A DNA stretch of 64,000 nt, taken from Ulvibacterium marinum (GTDB lineage Bacteria > Bacteroidota > Bacteroidia > Flavobacteriales > Flavobacteriaceae). Below the pieces are notes generated by a model that had not been told where the DNA came from, made no database searches, and saw nothing but the letters and a program-made list of their open reading frames with translations. Position numbers and translations under genes: made by a program. This document shows positions 8,007 to 15,060 of this stretch, in pieces. Each line of letters starts with the position of its first letter. The stretch's first letter is position 1. Location of the stretch: NCBI RefSeq assembly GCF_003626755.1, contig NZ_RBCJ01000001.1:1364001-1428000 (forward strand). The letters run 5' to 3'.

Positions 8007-8031
8007 ATCCGAATAATCTTACTTTTATCAC

Positions 8032-8274
8032 ATGGGTTTATACGAATACATGATGTTATCCGAAACGGAGCAATGAAACGACCTTTGGGAAAACGGTGCT
8101 TTCCTGACCAACCGCATAACAGTCGATAGAAAGTATAACCTGTACGCCCTTTACGCTTTTTTCGTAGAAGTTGAATACGACCCAATAAGCAATAAGATTT
8201 TAGGCAAAGGACATTTTAAAACGGGCGATACTTTGGATAGGTACGCTGGAAGCATAGACATAAATAAAGTTTGA
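8032..8274 (+). pseudogene. Small conserved-type protein with an in-frame TGA
   Basis: One frame of 81 codons starts at the ATG at 8032 and ends at the TGA at 8272, but a TGA at 8074-8076 interrupts it. The second part includes LWENGAFLTNRI, NLYALYAFFVEVEYDP and a LDRYAGSIDI tail. It matches, from memory, a family of roughly 80-residue Bacteroidota proteins of unknown function with a WExGxFl motif near the N-terminus. The frame is continuous across the TGA, so a single change from TGG would explain the break. The gene is either freshly inactivated or reinitiates downstream. Confidence 0.5.
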
Positions 8275-8285
8275 AATAATATTAT

Positions 8286-8531
8286 ATGGATGCATCGGTA
8301 TTGGATAAATTAAGTGAGATCGAAAACTCAAAATATTTGAAGGTCGACAATGAAAATAGTTGGGAATCCAATAAGGATACTTTTATAGCAACTTCAACTT
8401 TTTATTTCAACGATGATACGAAAGAACCATGTTACAGAATTGAAAAACATGTGCGAAAATCTGACAATAAATTGATATGGCTCGACATTGAAGACTTTAA
8501 AACAGGAAAACGTTTGACTACCGGAATATGA
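8286..8531 (+). CDS. Small hypothetical protein
   Basis: It has 81 residues and follows the TGA-interrupted small gene by 11 bases in the same direction, so the two probably formed an operon. The protein is acidic to neutral with no membrane segment. A beta-rich middle (IATSTFYFNDDTKEPCYRIE) and WLDIEDFKTGKRL at the end are the only notable stretches. No family recognised. The interrupted neighbour and the small size suggest an accessory or toxin-antitoxin-like pair, but no toxin motif is visible. Confidence 0.5.
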   Translation: MDASVLDKLSEIENSKYLKVDNENSWESNKDTFIATSTFYFNDDTKEPCYRIEKHVRKSDNKLIWLDIEDFKTGKRLTTGI

Positions 8532-8581
8532 ACAGATATATAAAGGCCATGGAAATTGGATATGGGTAAAGTGTAGTTGAA

Positions 8582-8998
8582 TTACCCCATTCGGTTCAAC
8601 GGTGGAAACTCACCGAATTTTTCCAGATACCCATTGAGTTTTTCAATTTCTAAAATGCGCTCGTTTTCAGAACTTGTTAGATAGACAAAGAGATTTTCAT
8701 AAGGATAGATTTCCTGAATCCCTTTGGAAGCTTTATACCTGGCACCACATTCATGGCCTCTAGAGTTATAGTCTGGCGATATGGATTTTTTAAGTTCGAT
8801 TACCCTATCAAGAAAACTACCGGCCTTACCTATATAAAGCAATCCCTCATCATCCGTTCCCAACATTCTGTTTACTGGAATGGTTTTACCATATTTGTTC
8901 ATGCAATAAAGTTCATATACACCGCCGCCAATAGGAAAGTCGTTTTTTATCTTATACCAAAAATCTTTATCGATAATTCTGTAGTTACCTGTTTTCAT
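8582..8998 (-). CDS. GIY-YIG-like nuclease-fold protein
   Basis: It has 138 residues. GGVYELYC (about 25-32) stands where GIY is expected and GLLYIGKAGSFLDRV (about 52-66) where YIG is expected. A conserved-looking C-terminal segment with acidic residues (EIEKLNGYLEKFGEFPPLN) could supply the metal-binding glutamate. The spacing is wider than in minimal GIY-YIG domains because of an insert between the two motifs. There are no other domains. A DNA-cutting role such as restriction, repair or homing is plausible for an island gene, but substrate and activity are unknown. Confidence 0.6.
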   Translation of the reverse strand: MKTGNYRIIDKDFWYKIKNDFPIGGGVYELYCMNKYGKTIPVNRMLGTDDEGLLYIGKAGSFLDRVIELKKSISPDYNSRGHECGARYKASKGIQEIYPYENLFVYLTSSENERILEIEKLNGYLEKFGEFPPLNRMG

Positions 8999-9054
8999 TA
9001 CCCGGTTTCTTATTCAGTTCTTCTTGAATCGCCTTTGTTTAGCTTCCGCCTACT

Positions 9055-9972
9055 TCAATTTAGATATTCTGAGGTTAAAAATTCATTAATTCTATTCCTC
9101 TTAATTTCATTTATGACCTTATTGATTTGACTCTGTTTGGCATCGTCAAATGGAGATTCAAATGATTTTTTGCTATTGTAAGTCATGAATTGATTTGCTT
9201 GATGCAATATACCGGTCGCTTCATCTAAATAACTAATTTTGAAAACGAGAAAAATTCCGAAATTTTCATTATCAAACCTAATTTTGGGAATGTTGAAAAC
9301 TAACCTTTTGTTTGCTGTTGTTTGAAGCGTGCCAGGCATGGTGGGAGTACCAGATGTTTCGGTATTGAATTTTCCTTCGTCAAAATCAATGAATTGATTT
9401 GAAGATAACAAAGCAAGAGCTTGAATCTGTATGTCCTTAGCTGCTCTATTCCCAAAATTATGAACTATGAAGGTTATGTCATAGCCATTATTATTGATAT
9501 TTGAGTCCACAAGTAGGACTTGTCCACTGGGAATTATTAAATTTGGTTTGTCCAGCTCAAACTTTTGTTGTTCCAACCTGAAAAGCTCTTTTGATTTGAT
9601 GACAGCGGCTTTTAGGATTTCAACCTGATTCGATACACTATCCCTAACGCCTTTTAAAACGCTATCAATACCTGCTAGGCTTTCGCCAGTTTCCTTGACG
9701 GATTCAATATTCTCATGTAAATCATTAGTTATTACATTGGACTGGGATATTAAGGTATCCGACTTCTTGATTATATTGTTGGCTTTTTGGATAAGTTCAT
9801 TACCTTCGTTGACCTCAATAACCACATCTACTAAAGATAATATTGATAGTAAGGCAAGTGCGATAAGTAATATTTTTCGCCTATTCTTTTTCTTGACTTT
9901 TTCGATTACCTTGAAGTACTCATCGAAAAGAAGCAGAATAGTAATAACAGTTATTACAAGCTTGATCCACAT
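9055..9972 (-). CDS. Membrane protein with coiled coil and beta domain, unknown
   Basis: It has 305 residues from the ATG at 9972; a TTG at 10008, directly against the previous stop, would add 12 residues. Two membrane segments lie near the N-terminus (WIKLVITVITILLLF and ILLIALALLSILSLVDVV), separated by a short basic loop. A helical coiled-coil region (about 60-140) follows. The C-terminal half is beta-rich, with YDITFIVHNFGNRAAKDIQI reading like an immunoglobulin-like or adhesion fold. No family recognised. It resembles the protein at 7047-7994 in layout (membrane hairpin, coiled coil, terminal domain) but not in sequence. A -7 element TATATTTG at 9996-10003 sits 23 bases before the ATG. 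Confidence 0.7.
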   Translation of the reverse strand: MWIKLVITVITILLLFDEYFKVIEKVKKKNRRKILLIALALLSILSLVDVVIEVNEGNELIQKANNIIKKSDTLISQSNVITNDLHENIESVKETGESLAGIDSVLKGVRDSVSNQVEILKAAVIKSKELFRLEQQKFELDKPNLIIPSGQVLLVDSNINNNGYDITFIVHNFGNRAAKDIQIQALALLSSNQFIDFDEGKFNTETSGTPTMPGTLQTTANKRLVFNIPKIRFDNENFGIFLVFKISYLDEATGILHQANQFMTYNSKKSFESPFDDAKQSQINKVINEIKRNRINEFLTSEYLN

Positions 9973-9995
9973 TCCAAACAAAATTTTTTGTGTTC

Positions 9996-10003
9996 CAAAT
10001 ATA
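9996..10003 (-). promoter_or_regulatory. -7 element before the 9055-9972 gene
   Basis: TATATTTG on the minus strand. It supports the ATG at 9972 over the upstream TTG, because the box would fall inside the reading frame if the TTG were used. Confidence 0.45.
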
Positions 10004-10008
10004 CCCAA

Positions 10009-10260
10009 TTAATCGACCGATGTAAGAATTCCCTCCAACCTCCTTTCGGCCTCCACAACAAACTTTTCGTCCAATGGGGCCTCATGTTTCATAACCCTAT
10101 ATTTGATTCCCTTACCCCCTTTGAAACATTCGACACGGCACATAAATCTATCCCCATCGTACCTATCGTAACATTCAACTTTAATAAGATTGAACCCGTA
10201 TTTTTTCCAACGGAATTTCAATAGCTTTTCGATAAGCTTCTCCTGCCTGTACATTTTCAT
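10009..10260 (-). CDS. Small basic hypothetical protein
   Basis: It has 83 residues. It starts with a KMYRQEKLIEKLLKFRWKKY helix and continues with alternating charged beta strands (IKVECYDRYDGDRFMCRVEC). Its start overlaps the stop of the upstream gene by four bases (10257-10260, ATGA), so the two are translated as a coupled pair. No domain is recognised. Two cysteines in the middle could matter but form no CxxC motif. Confidence 0.55.
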   Translation of the reverse strand: MKMYRQEKLIEKLLKFRWKKYGFNLIKVECYDRYDGDRFMCRVECFKGGKGIKYRVMKHEAPLDEKFVVEAERRLEGILTSVD

Positions 10261-10520
10261 CTTTCAACCTTTATGCGTTCCCAGCCTTTCCGGGGTATAT
10301 TATCGCACCTATCCACGTCCATCAGCATCAGGATATACCCGCTGGGATAGCGGTGGCACAACCTTAGATAATGTTCGCTCGATTCCAAGTACCAGCCCTT
10401 CATGCCCATAGGTTTTTGCTGGACTTTCATATTCCTAAGGGCCATCTCGTACCTATGCGCTCCTATCTCCTTTAGGAGTTCCTGGATAATCTTAAGGTCA
10501 TGGCCCCTGTAGAGGGCCAT
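10257..10520 (-). CDS. Small hypothetical protein, first gene of a coupled pair
   Basis: It has 87 residues. The N-terminal half is helical (HDLKIIQELLKEIGAHRYEM). The second half includes GWYLESSEHYLRLCHRYPSG and MDVDRCDNI. No known family. Directly upstream is an unusually clear regulatory region with two copies of TGGA-N5-TCCA around a -7 box. The tight pairing with the next gene and the operator-like promoter recall autoregulated two-gene modules such as toxin-antitoxin pairs. I see no toxin motif, so this stays a hypothesis. Confidence 0.55.
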   Translation of the reverse strand: MALYRGHDLKIIQELLKEIGAHRYEMALRNMKVQQKPMGMKGWYLESSEHYLRLCHRYPSGYILMLMDVDRCDNIPRKGWERIKVER

Positions 10521-10526
10521 AAATTA

Positions 10527-10558
10527 TGGATATAATCCAAAAATATGGAAATTATCCA
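10527..10558 (-). promoter_or_regulatory. Double operator flanking a -7 promoter box
   Basis: TGGATATAATCCA (10527-10539) and TGGAAATTATCCA (10546-10558) are near-palindromes 19 bases apart. Between them, on the minus strand, lies a perfect -7 element TATTTTTG (10538-10545) for the gene starting at 10520. A dimeric repressor bound at both sites would cover the promoter. Confidence 0.6.
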
Positions 10559-10576
10559 AAAAAATCAATAAAAAAA

Positions 10577-10640
10577 AGCTAAGGACAGTATTCAGGGCCG
10601 GTCTGGATATATAGTACTCCATAAAAATTTTAGACCACTT
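10577..10640. repeat. Diverged intergenic repeat, copy 1
   Basis: About 60 bases similar in order and sequence to 11291-11350. Shared blocks include GACA-TATTC, GGGCC and AAAAATTTTAG. It lies downstream of the HEPN-like gene and upstream of the coupled pair. It contains another TGGA...TCCA pair with a longer spacer (10604-10621). Confidence 0.5.
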
Positions 10641-10649
10641 TCACACCTT

Positions 10650-11264
10650 CTAGGTATCTTCTGTAGGGAAGTTTAATATTATGTTTCTTTTACTATCAAT
10701 TTTTAGAACCTTTCTTTGTTTGGAAATCCTAGTGAGGGCGTTTTTAAAACTACCTATAACATCACTAGCTAGATTAATCCAACACTTATATAAAAGCTTT
10801 TCTCTTTCACTTACGTCATATTTCATTAGTTCCTTTTCATTTTGCTCTTCGTCCGCCAACTCCTTTGCTGCTTTTTCTCCCCCTGCTTCTTCGTTAGCCC
10901 TTTTTGTTTTCCAATATCCTTCTTCAATTTTTTTATCAATACCAGTTAAAAACGACATACAACTTTCTAAAGTTATAGCAGCTGAGTTATGCATAAATTG
11001 ATTTCTTATTGACATAAAATATTCTATTTTTTTCTTGTCATCTTTTTCAAAAGCTTTTGCATCTAACAATAATTGAACTTTTTGATTAAATGATAATGCT
11101 TTACTACTGTTACCCAATGAAACCGCTTCATCATTTTGGTTTAAGACAATTCTTAAAAAATCGCTGGCAAACTCTTCAAAAGTCAAGGAGTAATATAAAG
11201 TTACCAGTTTAATTCTTGCTTCGTATTCTGAGAATGAAGTATTTTTAATTAGTAAGTTTTCCAT
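10650..11264 (-). CDS. HEPN-like protein with an RNxxxH motif
   Basis: It has 204 residues and is mostly helical. Residues about 86-92 read IRNQFMHN, the RNxxxH signature found in HEPN-type RNases and in related MltR-like helical proteins. The preceding part is a helical bundle with FEEFASDFLRIVL. A highly charged stretch (about 115-150, KRANEEAGGEKAAKELADEE) and a basic C-terminus follow. No recognisable MNT or AbiEii-type antitoxin gene is next to it. Many HEPN proteins act as toxins or antiviral RNases, and this is the cargo gene with the clearest hint of that. The overall fold assignment rests on the motif and helical character alone. Confidence 0.55.
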   Translation of the reverse strand: MENLLIKNTSFSEYEARIKLVTLYYSLTFEEFASDFLRIVLNQNDEAVSLGNSSKALSFNQKVQLLLDAKAFEKDDKKKIEYFMSIRNQFMHNSAAITLESCMSFLTGIDKKIEEGYWKTKRANEEAGGEKAAKELADEEQNEKELMKYDVSEREKLLYKCWINLASDVIGSFKNALTRISKQRKVLKIDSKRNIILNFPTEDT

Positions 11265-11290
11265 AGGATTTTTTAATGAAAGCTATTTTA

Positions 11291-11350
11291 AGTTAAAGAC
11301 AATATTCGAGGGCCTCTCAGATAAGGGGGCACAAAAATTTTAGCCCAATT
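11291..11350. repeat. Diverged intergenic repeat, copy 2
   Basis: Partner of 10577-10640 in the same orientation. It lies upstream of the HEPN-like gene and downstream of the secreted-protein gene. Both copies therefore sit just upstream of a minus-strand gene and may be shared regulatory sequence. Confidence 0.5.
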
Positions 11351-11407
11351 TTGAACTTTTTTATTTTTAGATAAGCTAAACTGGGAAAAGGGGCGGAGAT
11401 TTCCAAT

Positions 11408-12679
11408 TTAATTCTTCCATTCTACTAATACATCATGTGTCGCAGGATTTAATTTTAATGAGAATAGTTCATTAACACTATTTGGCACCAAAGTAAAAGT
11501 TTTATTATCATATGTCTTTACTTCTACATATTTGATATTTGGATTTTTACCATCTACAGGGTCTGGCAAGTCGAACAGTACTGGATTGGCAGTGGTTAAA
11601 TCTTTAATGGTAGTACTATCCTGTGTAACTTCATAAATTATTTCAAATTCATTATAAGTAAAGGTCAATGTGGAAAAACCTCCTCCTCCATATGATTTCC
11701 CGTCAGAGTTACAGCTGATACTTCCTTTAATTTGTTGTTCTGTTTTATGTTCGAAACCATAACTCCCCCCATATCGTTGTCTCCAGTCAGTTACTTTAAT
11801 TGAATTTATATCAATTTTTCTACCACCTGTTGGCAAAACATTAAACGCGGTTGAGCTTTTCCTTTTACTTCCGGTAATACTGCTTTTACCGGTAGAACAC
11901 GAACAACCATAGGACAGAGGTTCGGATAGTTTTTTCTTTGGAAGTTCTTGTTCAAAATACACCTGTGCTGTTCCCAGTTTAAGGGGAATAATTGGAATGA
12001 AAAAATTTTCTACGGAAGTCCTATCAGATTTAAATATCCATCCATCTTTCCATTTAAATATAATCTTGCCACTTACATAGTTTTCATTTTTTACATTTGG
12101 TTTGAGGCTAGCAGCATCAATTTTAAAAATTAGCTCAGAGTAATTTGACTGAATTGGTTTGATTTTGTTATCATTCAGTACAATATAAACATCATATGAC
12201 CTGTCAAAACTATTTCCTTTAACCGCAAGAGTATATTCATTATCAAATCCTTGTATAAATTTTTGGGTCTTGTACTTGAAAATAGTCGGCTCTCTTTTTT
12301 TAAAAACCAAATCACTGGCAGCTTGAGAGATTCTAGTTGCCGTTAAATCAACCCTATCTAAATTGGTCTCTATTGCAACGTTAAAATCATTTACAAGACC
12401 TAATAATTGATTGTAAATATTGAGCTGATTTTCCCTTAATGCTATATCGGTATTTCCGATTGTTTCATTAATATCCTTTCTTAATCTCGCAGATATTGAT
12501 AAAAGCATATTTCCACCATTACCAATTGCATTTGTAGCTAGATTATCTATGGATTGCAGATGTTCTTTTATTGATGCATCAATTTCATCAAGTACTATCA
12601 ATGCGGAAGCTCCAGTGGCTTGAGAATAAATTGTATTCAAACTGAAAATAAAAATAACGGCAAGAGTAATTTTTTTCAT
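11408..12679 (-). CDS. Large secreted protein of unknown function
   Basis: It has 423 residues from the ATG at 12679, chosen because it opens a clear signal peptide (MKKITLAVIFIFSLNTIYS, cleavage likely after IYSQA). An in-frame ATG 43 codons earlier lacks this support. The mature protein starts with a helical region (about 25-130) resembling a long coiled coil. It continues with beta-rich domains, including YGCSCSTG near residue 265 and GGSYGFEHKTEQQ and GGGGFSTLTFTYNEFEIIYE further on. The only cysteine-rich spot is CSCS. No lipobox and no C-terminal sorting domain (Por type) is visible. Family unknown. It is the only exported cargo protein in the island. Confidence 0.65.
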   Translation of the reverse strand: MKKITLAVIFIFSLNTIYSQATGASALIVLDEIDASIKEHLQSIDNLATNAIGNGGNMLLSISARLRKDINETIGNTDIALRENQLNIYNQLLGLVNDFNVAIETNLDRVDLTATRISQAASDLVFKKREPTIFKYKTQKFIQGFDNEYTLAVKGNSFDRSYDVYIVLNDNKIKPIQSNYSELIFKIDAASLKPNVKNENYVSGKIIFKWKDGWIFKSDRTSVENFFIPIIPLKLGTAQVYFEQELPKKKLSEPLSYGCSCSTGKSSITGSKRKSSTAFNVLPTGGRKIDINSIKVTDWRQRYGGSYGFEHKTEQQIKGSISCNSDGKSYGGGGFSTLTFTYNEFEIIYEVTQDSTTIKDLTTANPVLFDLPDPVDGKNPNIKYVEVKTYDNKTFTLVPNSVNELFSLKLNPATHDVLVEWKN

Positions 12680-12764
12680 GTTGGTTGGGTTTAAATTAAG
12701 AACCGATAATTGGAGATGGATACGAACTAAATCCATACATAAAACTAATATAATTATAAAATTT

Positions 12765-13377
12765 TTATGTACGTTTTTTACTACATTGAATTTTTCCGAA
12801 ATAAACATCAGTTTTAGGATGGTAAGTTATCTCCCCGGTCTTTAAATGAATAACAATGCGGTTTCCTGAGTCGTCTACCTGCGCGGCTACGTTGCTTTGT
12901 CTAGTTCATAACTCTCTATAGGCATGCCACTTATGCTAAAAGCCATATCTAGGCTAAACCAGTCGTCTTTATGACTAACGGTAACCGACTTGATGTATTT
13001 TCGGATAAGGTTCTGCTTATCATTGAAAGAGGTATTCTTTTAATATGACCTAAGTCCGTACCAATCTGCATTAACCTCTGCTCGGACACCTTAGCGATTT
13101 TGATAGCGTTGTCCTCTATCTCATTGTCTATACGAGATAGCTCGGCCTTAATATCGCTTTTTGAGAGTACGCCTTCTATAGTCAAAGAGATGGCGTTCCC
13201 TTTCTTTTTCGGTAAGAGCATTGTAGGCCGAAATTTTGATGTTCTGAGCCTTTATATCGGCGTTTCTTTTAGCTGATATGGCTAAAGCCTTTGAGGATCC
13301 GTATCTGCTAGTTTCAGAATCTCGCAATGTTCTTTTTTGCTCATAGCAACCGCTTTCAATGGCGGTTACTTCGTTTT
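12765..13377 (-). pseudogene. Remnant of a serine recombinase C-terminal region
   Basis: Three minus-strand frames chain into one recombinase-like tail. The first has SSKALAISAKRNADIKAQN near 13300. The second (13221-12949) has IKAELSRIDNEIEDNAIKIA. The third has LIRKYIKSVTVSHKDDWFSL followed by SGMPIESYEL near 12910. A further tail with IVIHLKTGEITYHP lies in yet another frame near 12830. Long helical linkers ending in an IRKYIKSV-type strand are typical of larger Bacteroidota serine recombinases, from memory. At least three frameshifts make it non-functional, and no catalytic domain is left. Confidence 0.45.
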
Positions 13378-13850
13378 GACCTTTGGTCTGACTAGAATTG
13401 CTTTAGGCTTAGGCTTTACCGCCTTCATTTTCTCCACCCTTTTCCTTGTTTCAGGTTCATAGTTCAAGATTTTGCCGCCCCGGATATTTCCATCTAAGTC
13501 AACTTGATAGAACGCCGTTGAGAGAGGCCACGGTCTATTTATGCCTGTTAGGTTATGCCTTTTCTTTGAGGCCTCCACCTCATCTTTATCAAACATGGAT
13601 TTTAACCATTCAGTCAAATTGTCCGGTACGGATTCATTCAATAATTCGGGGTCGTGGTACGATGGCAGTAACGGTTTTTTTCCATTATCTCTACCATCGC
13701 ATTTACTACCCTATTTTCCTTATCGAAGTATCCCACTTCATCAGATGCCTCTTCAAGCTTGCTGTTGTCAATGAACCATTCGCTTACCCGCGCCTCATGG
13801 TTACCAATCTCCAAGACCTGACTTTCGGGACGTAATCTATACCATTATAC
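13366..13850 (-). pseudogene. Frameshifted gene, possibly DUF6371-like
   Basis: The downstream frame (to 13366) has NRPWPLSTAFYQVDLDGNIR and GGKILNYEPETRKRVEK, which recalls DUF6371 proteins of Bacteroidota mobile elements (toprim-like, next to replication genes). The upstream frame (about 13850-13682) has LEIGNHEARVSEWFIDNSKL and ENRVVNAMVEIMEK. They join across the six-T run at 13675-13680, so one indel broke the gene. The family assignment is from memory of the short motif and could be wrong. Confidence 0.4.
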
Positions 13851-13898
13851 AAGTCAGTAAAAGCATAGGATTTTTCGCTTATACTTTTGGCCCTTTTG

Positions 13899-14028
13899 AA
13901 ATTTACCAGCCGCCGCTTCGTACGGTACGTGGATGTGAATACCGGGGAATACTATCCCGACCATCAATGATGTGCATGAGGTACGATTTTCAGAATTCCA
14001 CGAAGAAAAAGAAAGCGAAGAGGATTAG
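13899..14028 (+). pseudogene. Gene fragment near attR
   Basis: Two plus-strand frames give SRRFVRYVDVNTGEYYPD, then NDVHEVRFSEFHEEKESEED and a stop at 14026. They look like the C-terminal end of one protein split by a frameshift. Upstream sequence is not coding in this direction. No family recognised. Confidence 0.3.
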
Positions 14029-14030
14029 AG

Positions 14031-14055
14031 CCGTACAAAAACCATACAAATTTTA
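14031..14055. repeat. Candidate integrase arm-type site, right copy
   Basis: CCGTACAAAAACCATACAAA, followed by TTTTA, nearly repeats 2892-2919 in the same orientation. It lies about 53 bases from the att core at 14108. Confidence 0.45.
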
Positions 14056-14061
14056 AAAAAG

Positions 14062-14101
14062 AAAAGAGCCAATTTCCTAGTTATAAAGGATTTGGCTCTT
14101 T
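14062..14101 (-). terminator. Terminator after tRNA-Phe, island-borne
   Basis: The arms AAAAGAGCCAA (14062-14072) and TTGGCTCTTT (14092-14101) form a strong hairpin. In the tRNA direction it is followed by a U-rich run. It lies inside the island, so the island seems to have supplied a new terminator for the tRNA it entered. Confidence 0.75.
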
Positions 14102-14108
14102 ATTGACG

Positions 14109-14181
<73 letters not shown>

Positions 14182-14249
14182 GTTATTTCAATTTGAATAC
14201 CCATAGGGCTTACTTCACTTTGCCAGTTTTGCTAAGGCAAAGGCGGGTG

Positions 14250-14280
14250 CAAATATAATTTCAAATTTAGGAACTACAAA
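14250..14280 (-). promoter_or_regulatory. tRNA-Phe promoter, perfect TTTG-N19-TATATTTG
   Basis: On the minus strand TTTG (14277-14280) is followed by 19 bases and TATATTTG (14250-14257). This is the canonical sigma-A promoter spacing of Bacteroidota and was used here as the reference for the weaker calls. Confidence 0.85.
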
Positions 14281-14331
14281 TAAAATCGGGAAAAAAGGGG
14301 TTTGTTTTTTCCATTTTCAGATCTTTGTATT

Positions 14332-15060
14332 ATGAACCTAATCGTAGATGTAGGCAATACCCTTACCAAGCTCGCGGTTTTTAACGGGGAGACACTTGTT
14401 TTTCATCAAAATACCAAGCCCGAAGATGTAGCAAGGCAGATAAAGGAGGTTTGTGACCGGTATCCTGATATAACGAACGCCATAATCTCCAACGTGGGAA
14501 AGTTGGATAAGACCGTTATGGCAGTCCTAAATATTTTTTGTGCAGTCCACGAATTAAGCCCGTCCTCTAAAAAACCATTTAAGAACTCCTATGCTACACC
14601 TCAGACCTTAGGACAGGACCGGGTGGCTTTGGCCACCGCCGCATTCTATCATAACCACAACGGAAATACCTTGGTAATCGATGCGGGCACCTGTGTAACC
14701 TATGATATGATGAACGACTATGGTGAATATTTGGGCGGGGCCATTTCACCGGGATTGAGTATGCGATACAAGGCAGTTCATGAACAAACCTCCAATCTAC
14801 CTTTATTGCAACCTTTTGAGCCCCTCGACTTCATCGGAAATTCCACTGAGACCGGCATACATAGTGGTATAGTGAACGGAATTTGTTTGGAAATAGACGG
14901 GGTCATCGATCAATATCGCAGACGTTTTGAAGATTTAACAGTTATTTTAACAGGCGGCGACGCCCATTTTTTGTCTAAACGACTAAAAAATACCATATTT
15001 GCGGATTCCAATTTTCTCCTAAAAGGGCTTAACCATTTGTTGGAATACAACAAACACTAG
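14332..15060 (+). CDS. coaX: Type III pantothenate kinase
   Basis: It has 242 residues from the ATG at 14332. The enzyme phosphorylates pantothenate, the first step of coenzyme A synthesis. Family motifs are in order: DVGNTLTKLAVF (residues 5-16, ASKHA phosphate-1 loop), GQDRVALATAAF, GTCVTYD (second phosphate loop), GGAISPGLSMR and ILTGGDA near the C-terminus. An upstream in-frame ATG at 14302 would add ten residues ahead of the conserved N-terminus and is unlikely. A GATCTTTG box ends four bases before the ATG. It heads a run of envelope genes whose starts follow closely; the next gene begins directly after its stop. Confidence 0.95.
   Translation: MNLIVDVGNTLTKLAVFNGETLVFHQNTKPEDVARQIKEVCDRYPDITNAIISNVGKLDKTVMAVLNIFCAVHELSPSSKKPFKNSYATPQTLGQDRVALATAAFYHNHNGNTLVIDAGTCVTYDMMNDYGEYLGGAISPGLSMRYKAVHEQTSNLPLLQPFEPLDFIGNSTETGIHSGIVNGICLEIDGVIDQYRRRFEDLTVILTGGDAHFLSKRLKNTIFADSNFLLKGLNHLLEYNKH

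Noticed and set aside
7982-8185. Minus-strand frame of 67 codons over the TGA-interrupted small gene
   Set aside because: It is antisense to a plus-strand frame that looks conserved, and its sequence is basic and low in structure.
8753-9130. Plus-strand frame opposite the GIY-YIG-like gene
   Set aside because: A shadow frame; the minus strand has the recognisable motifs.
12680-12808. Upstream extension of the secreted protein
   Set aside because: The extension would bury the signal peptide, which starts cleanly at the ATG at 12679.
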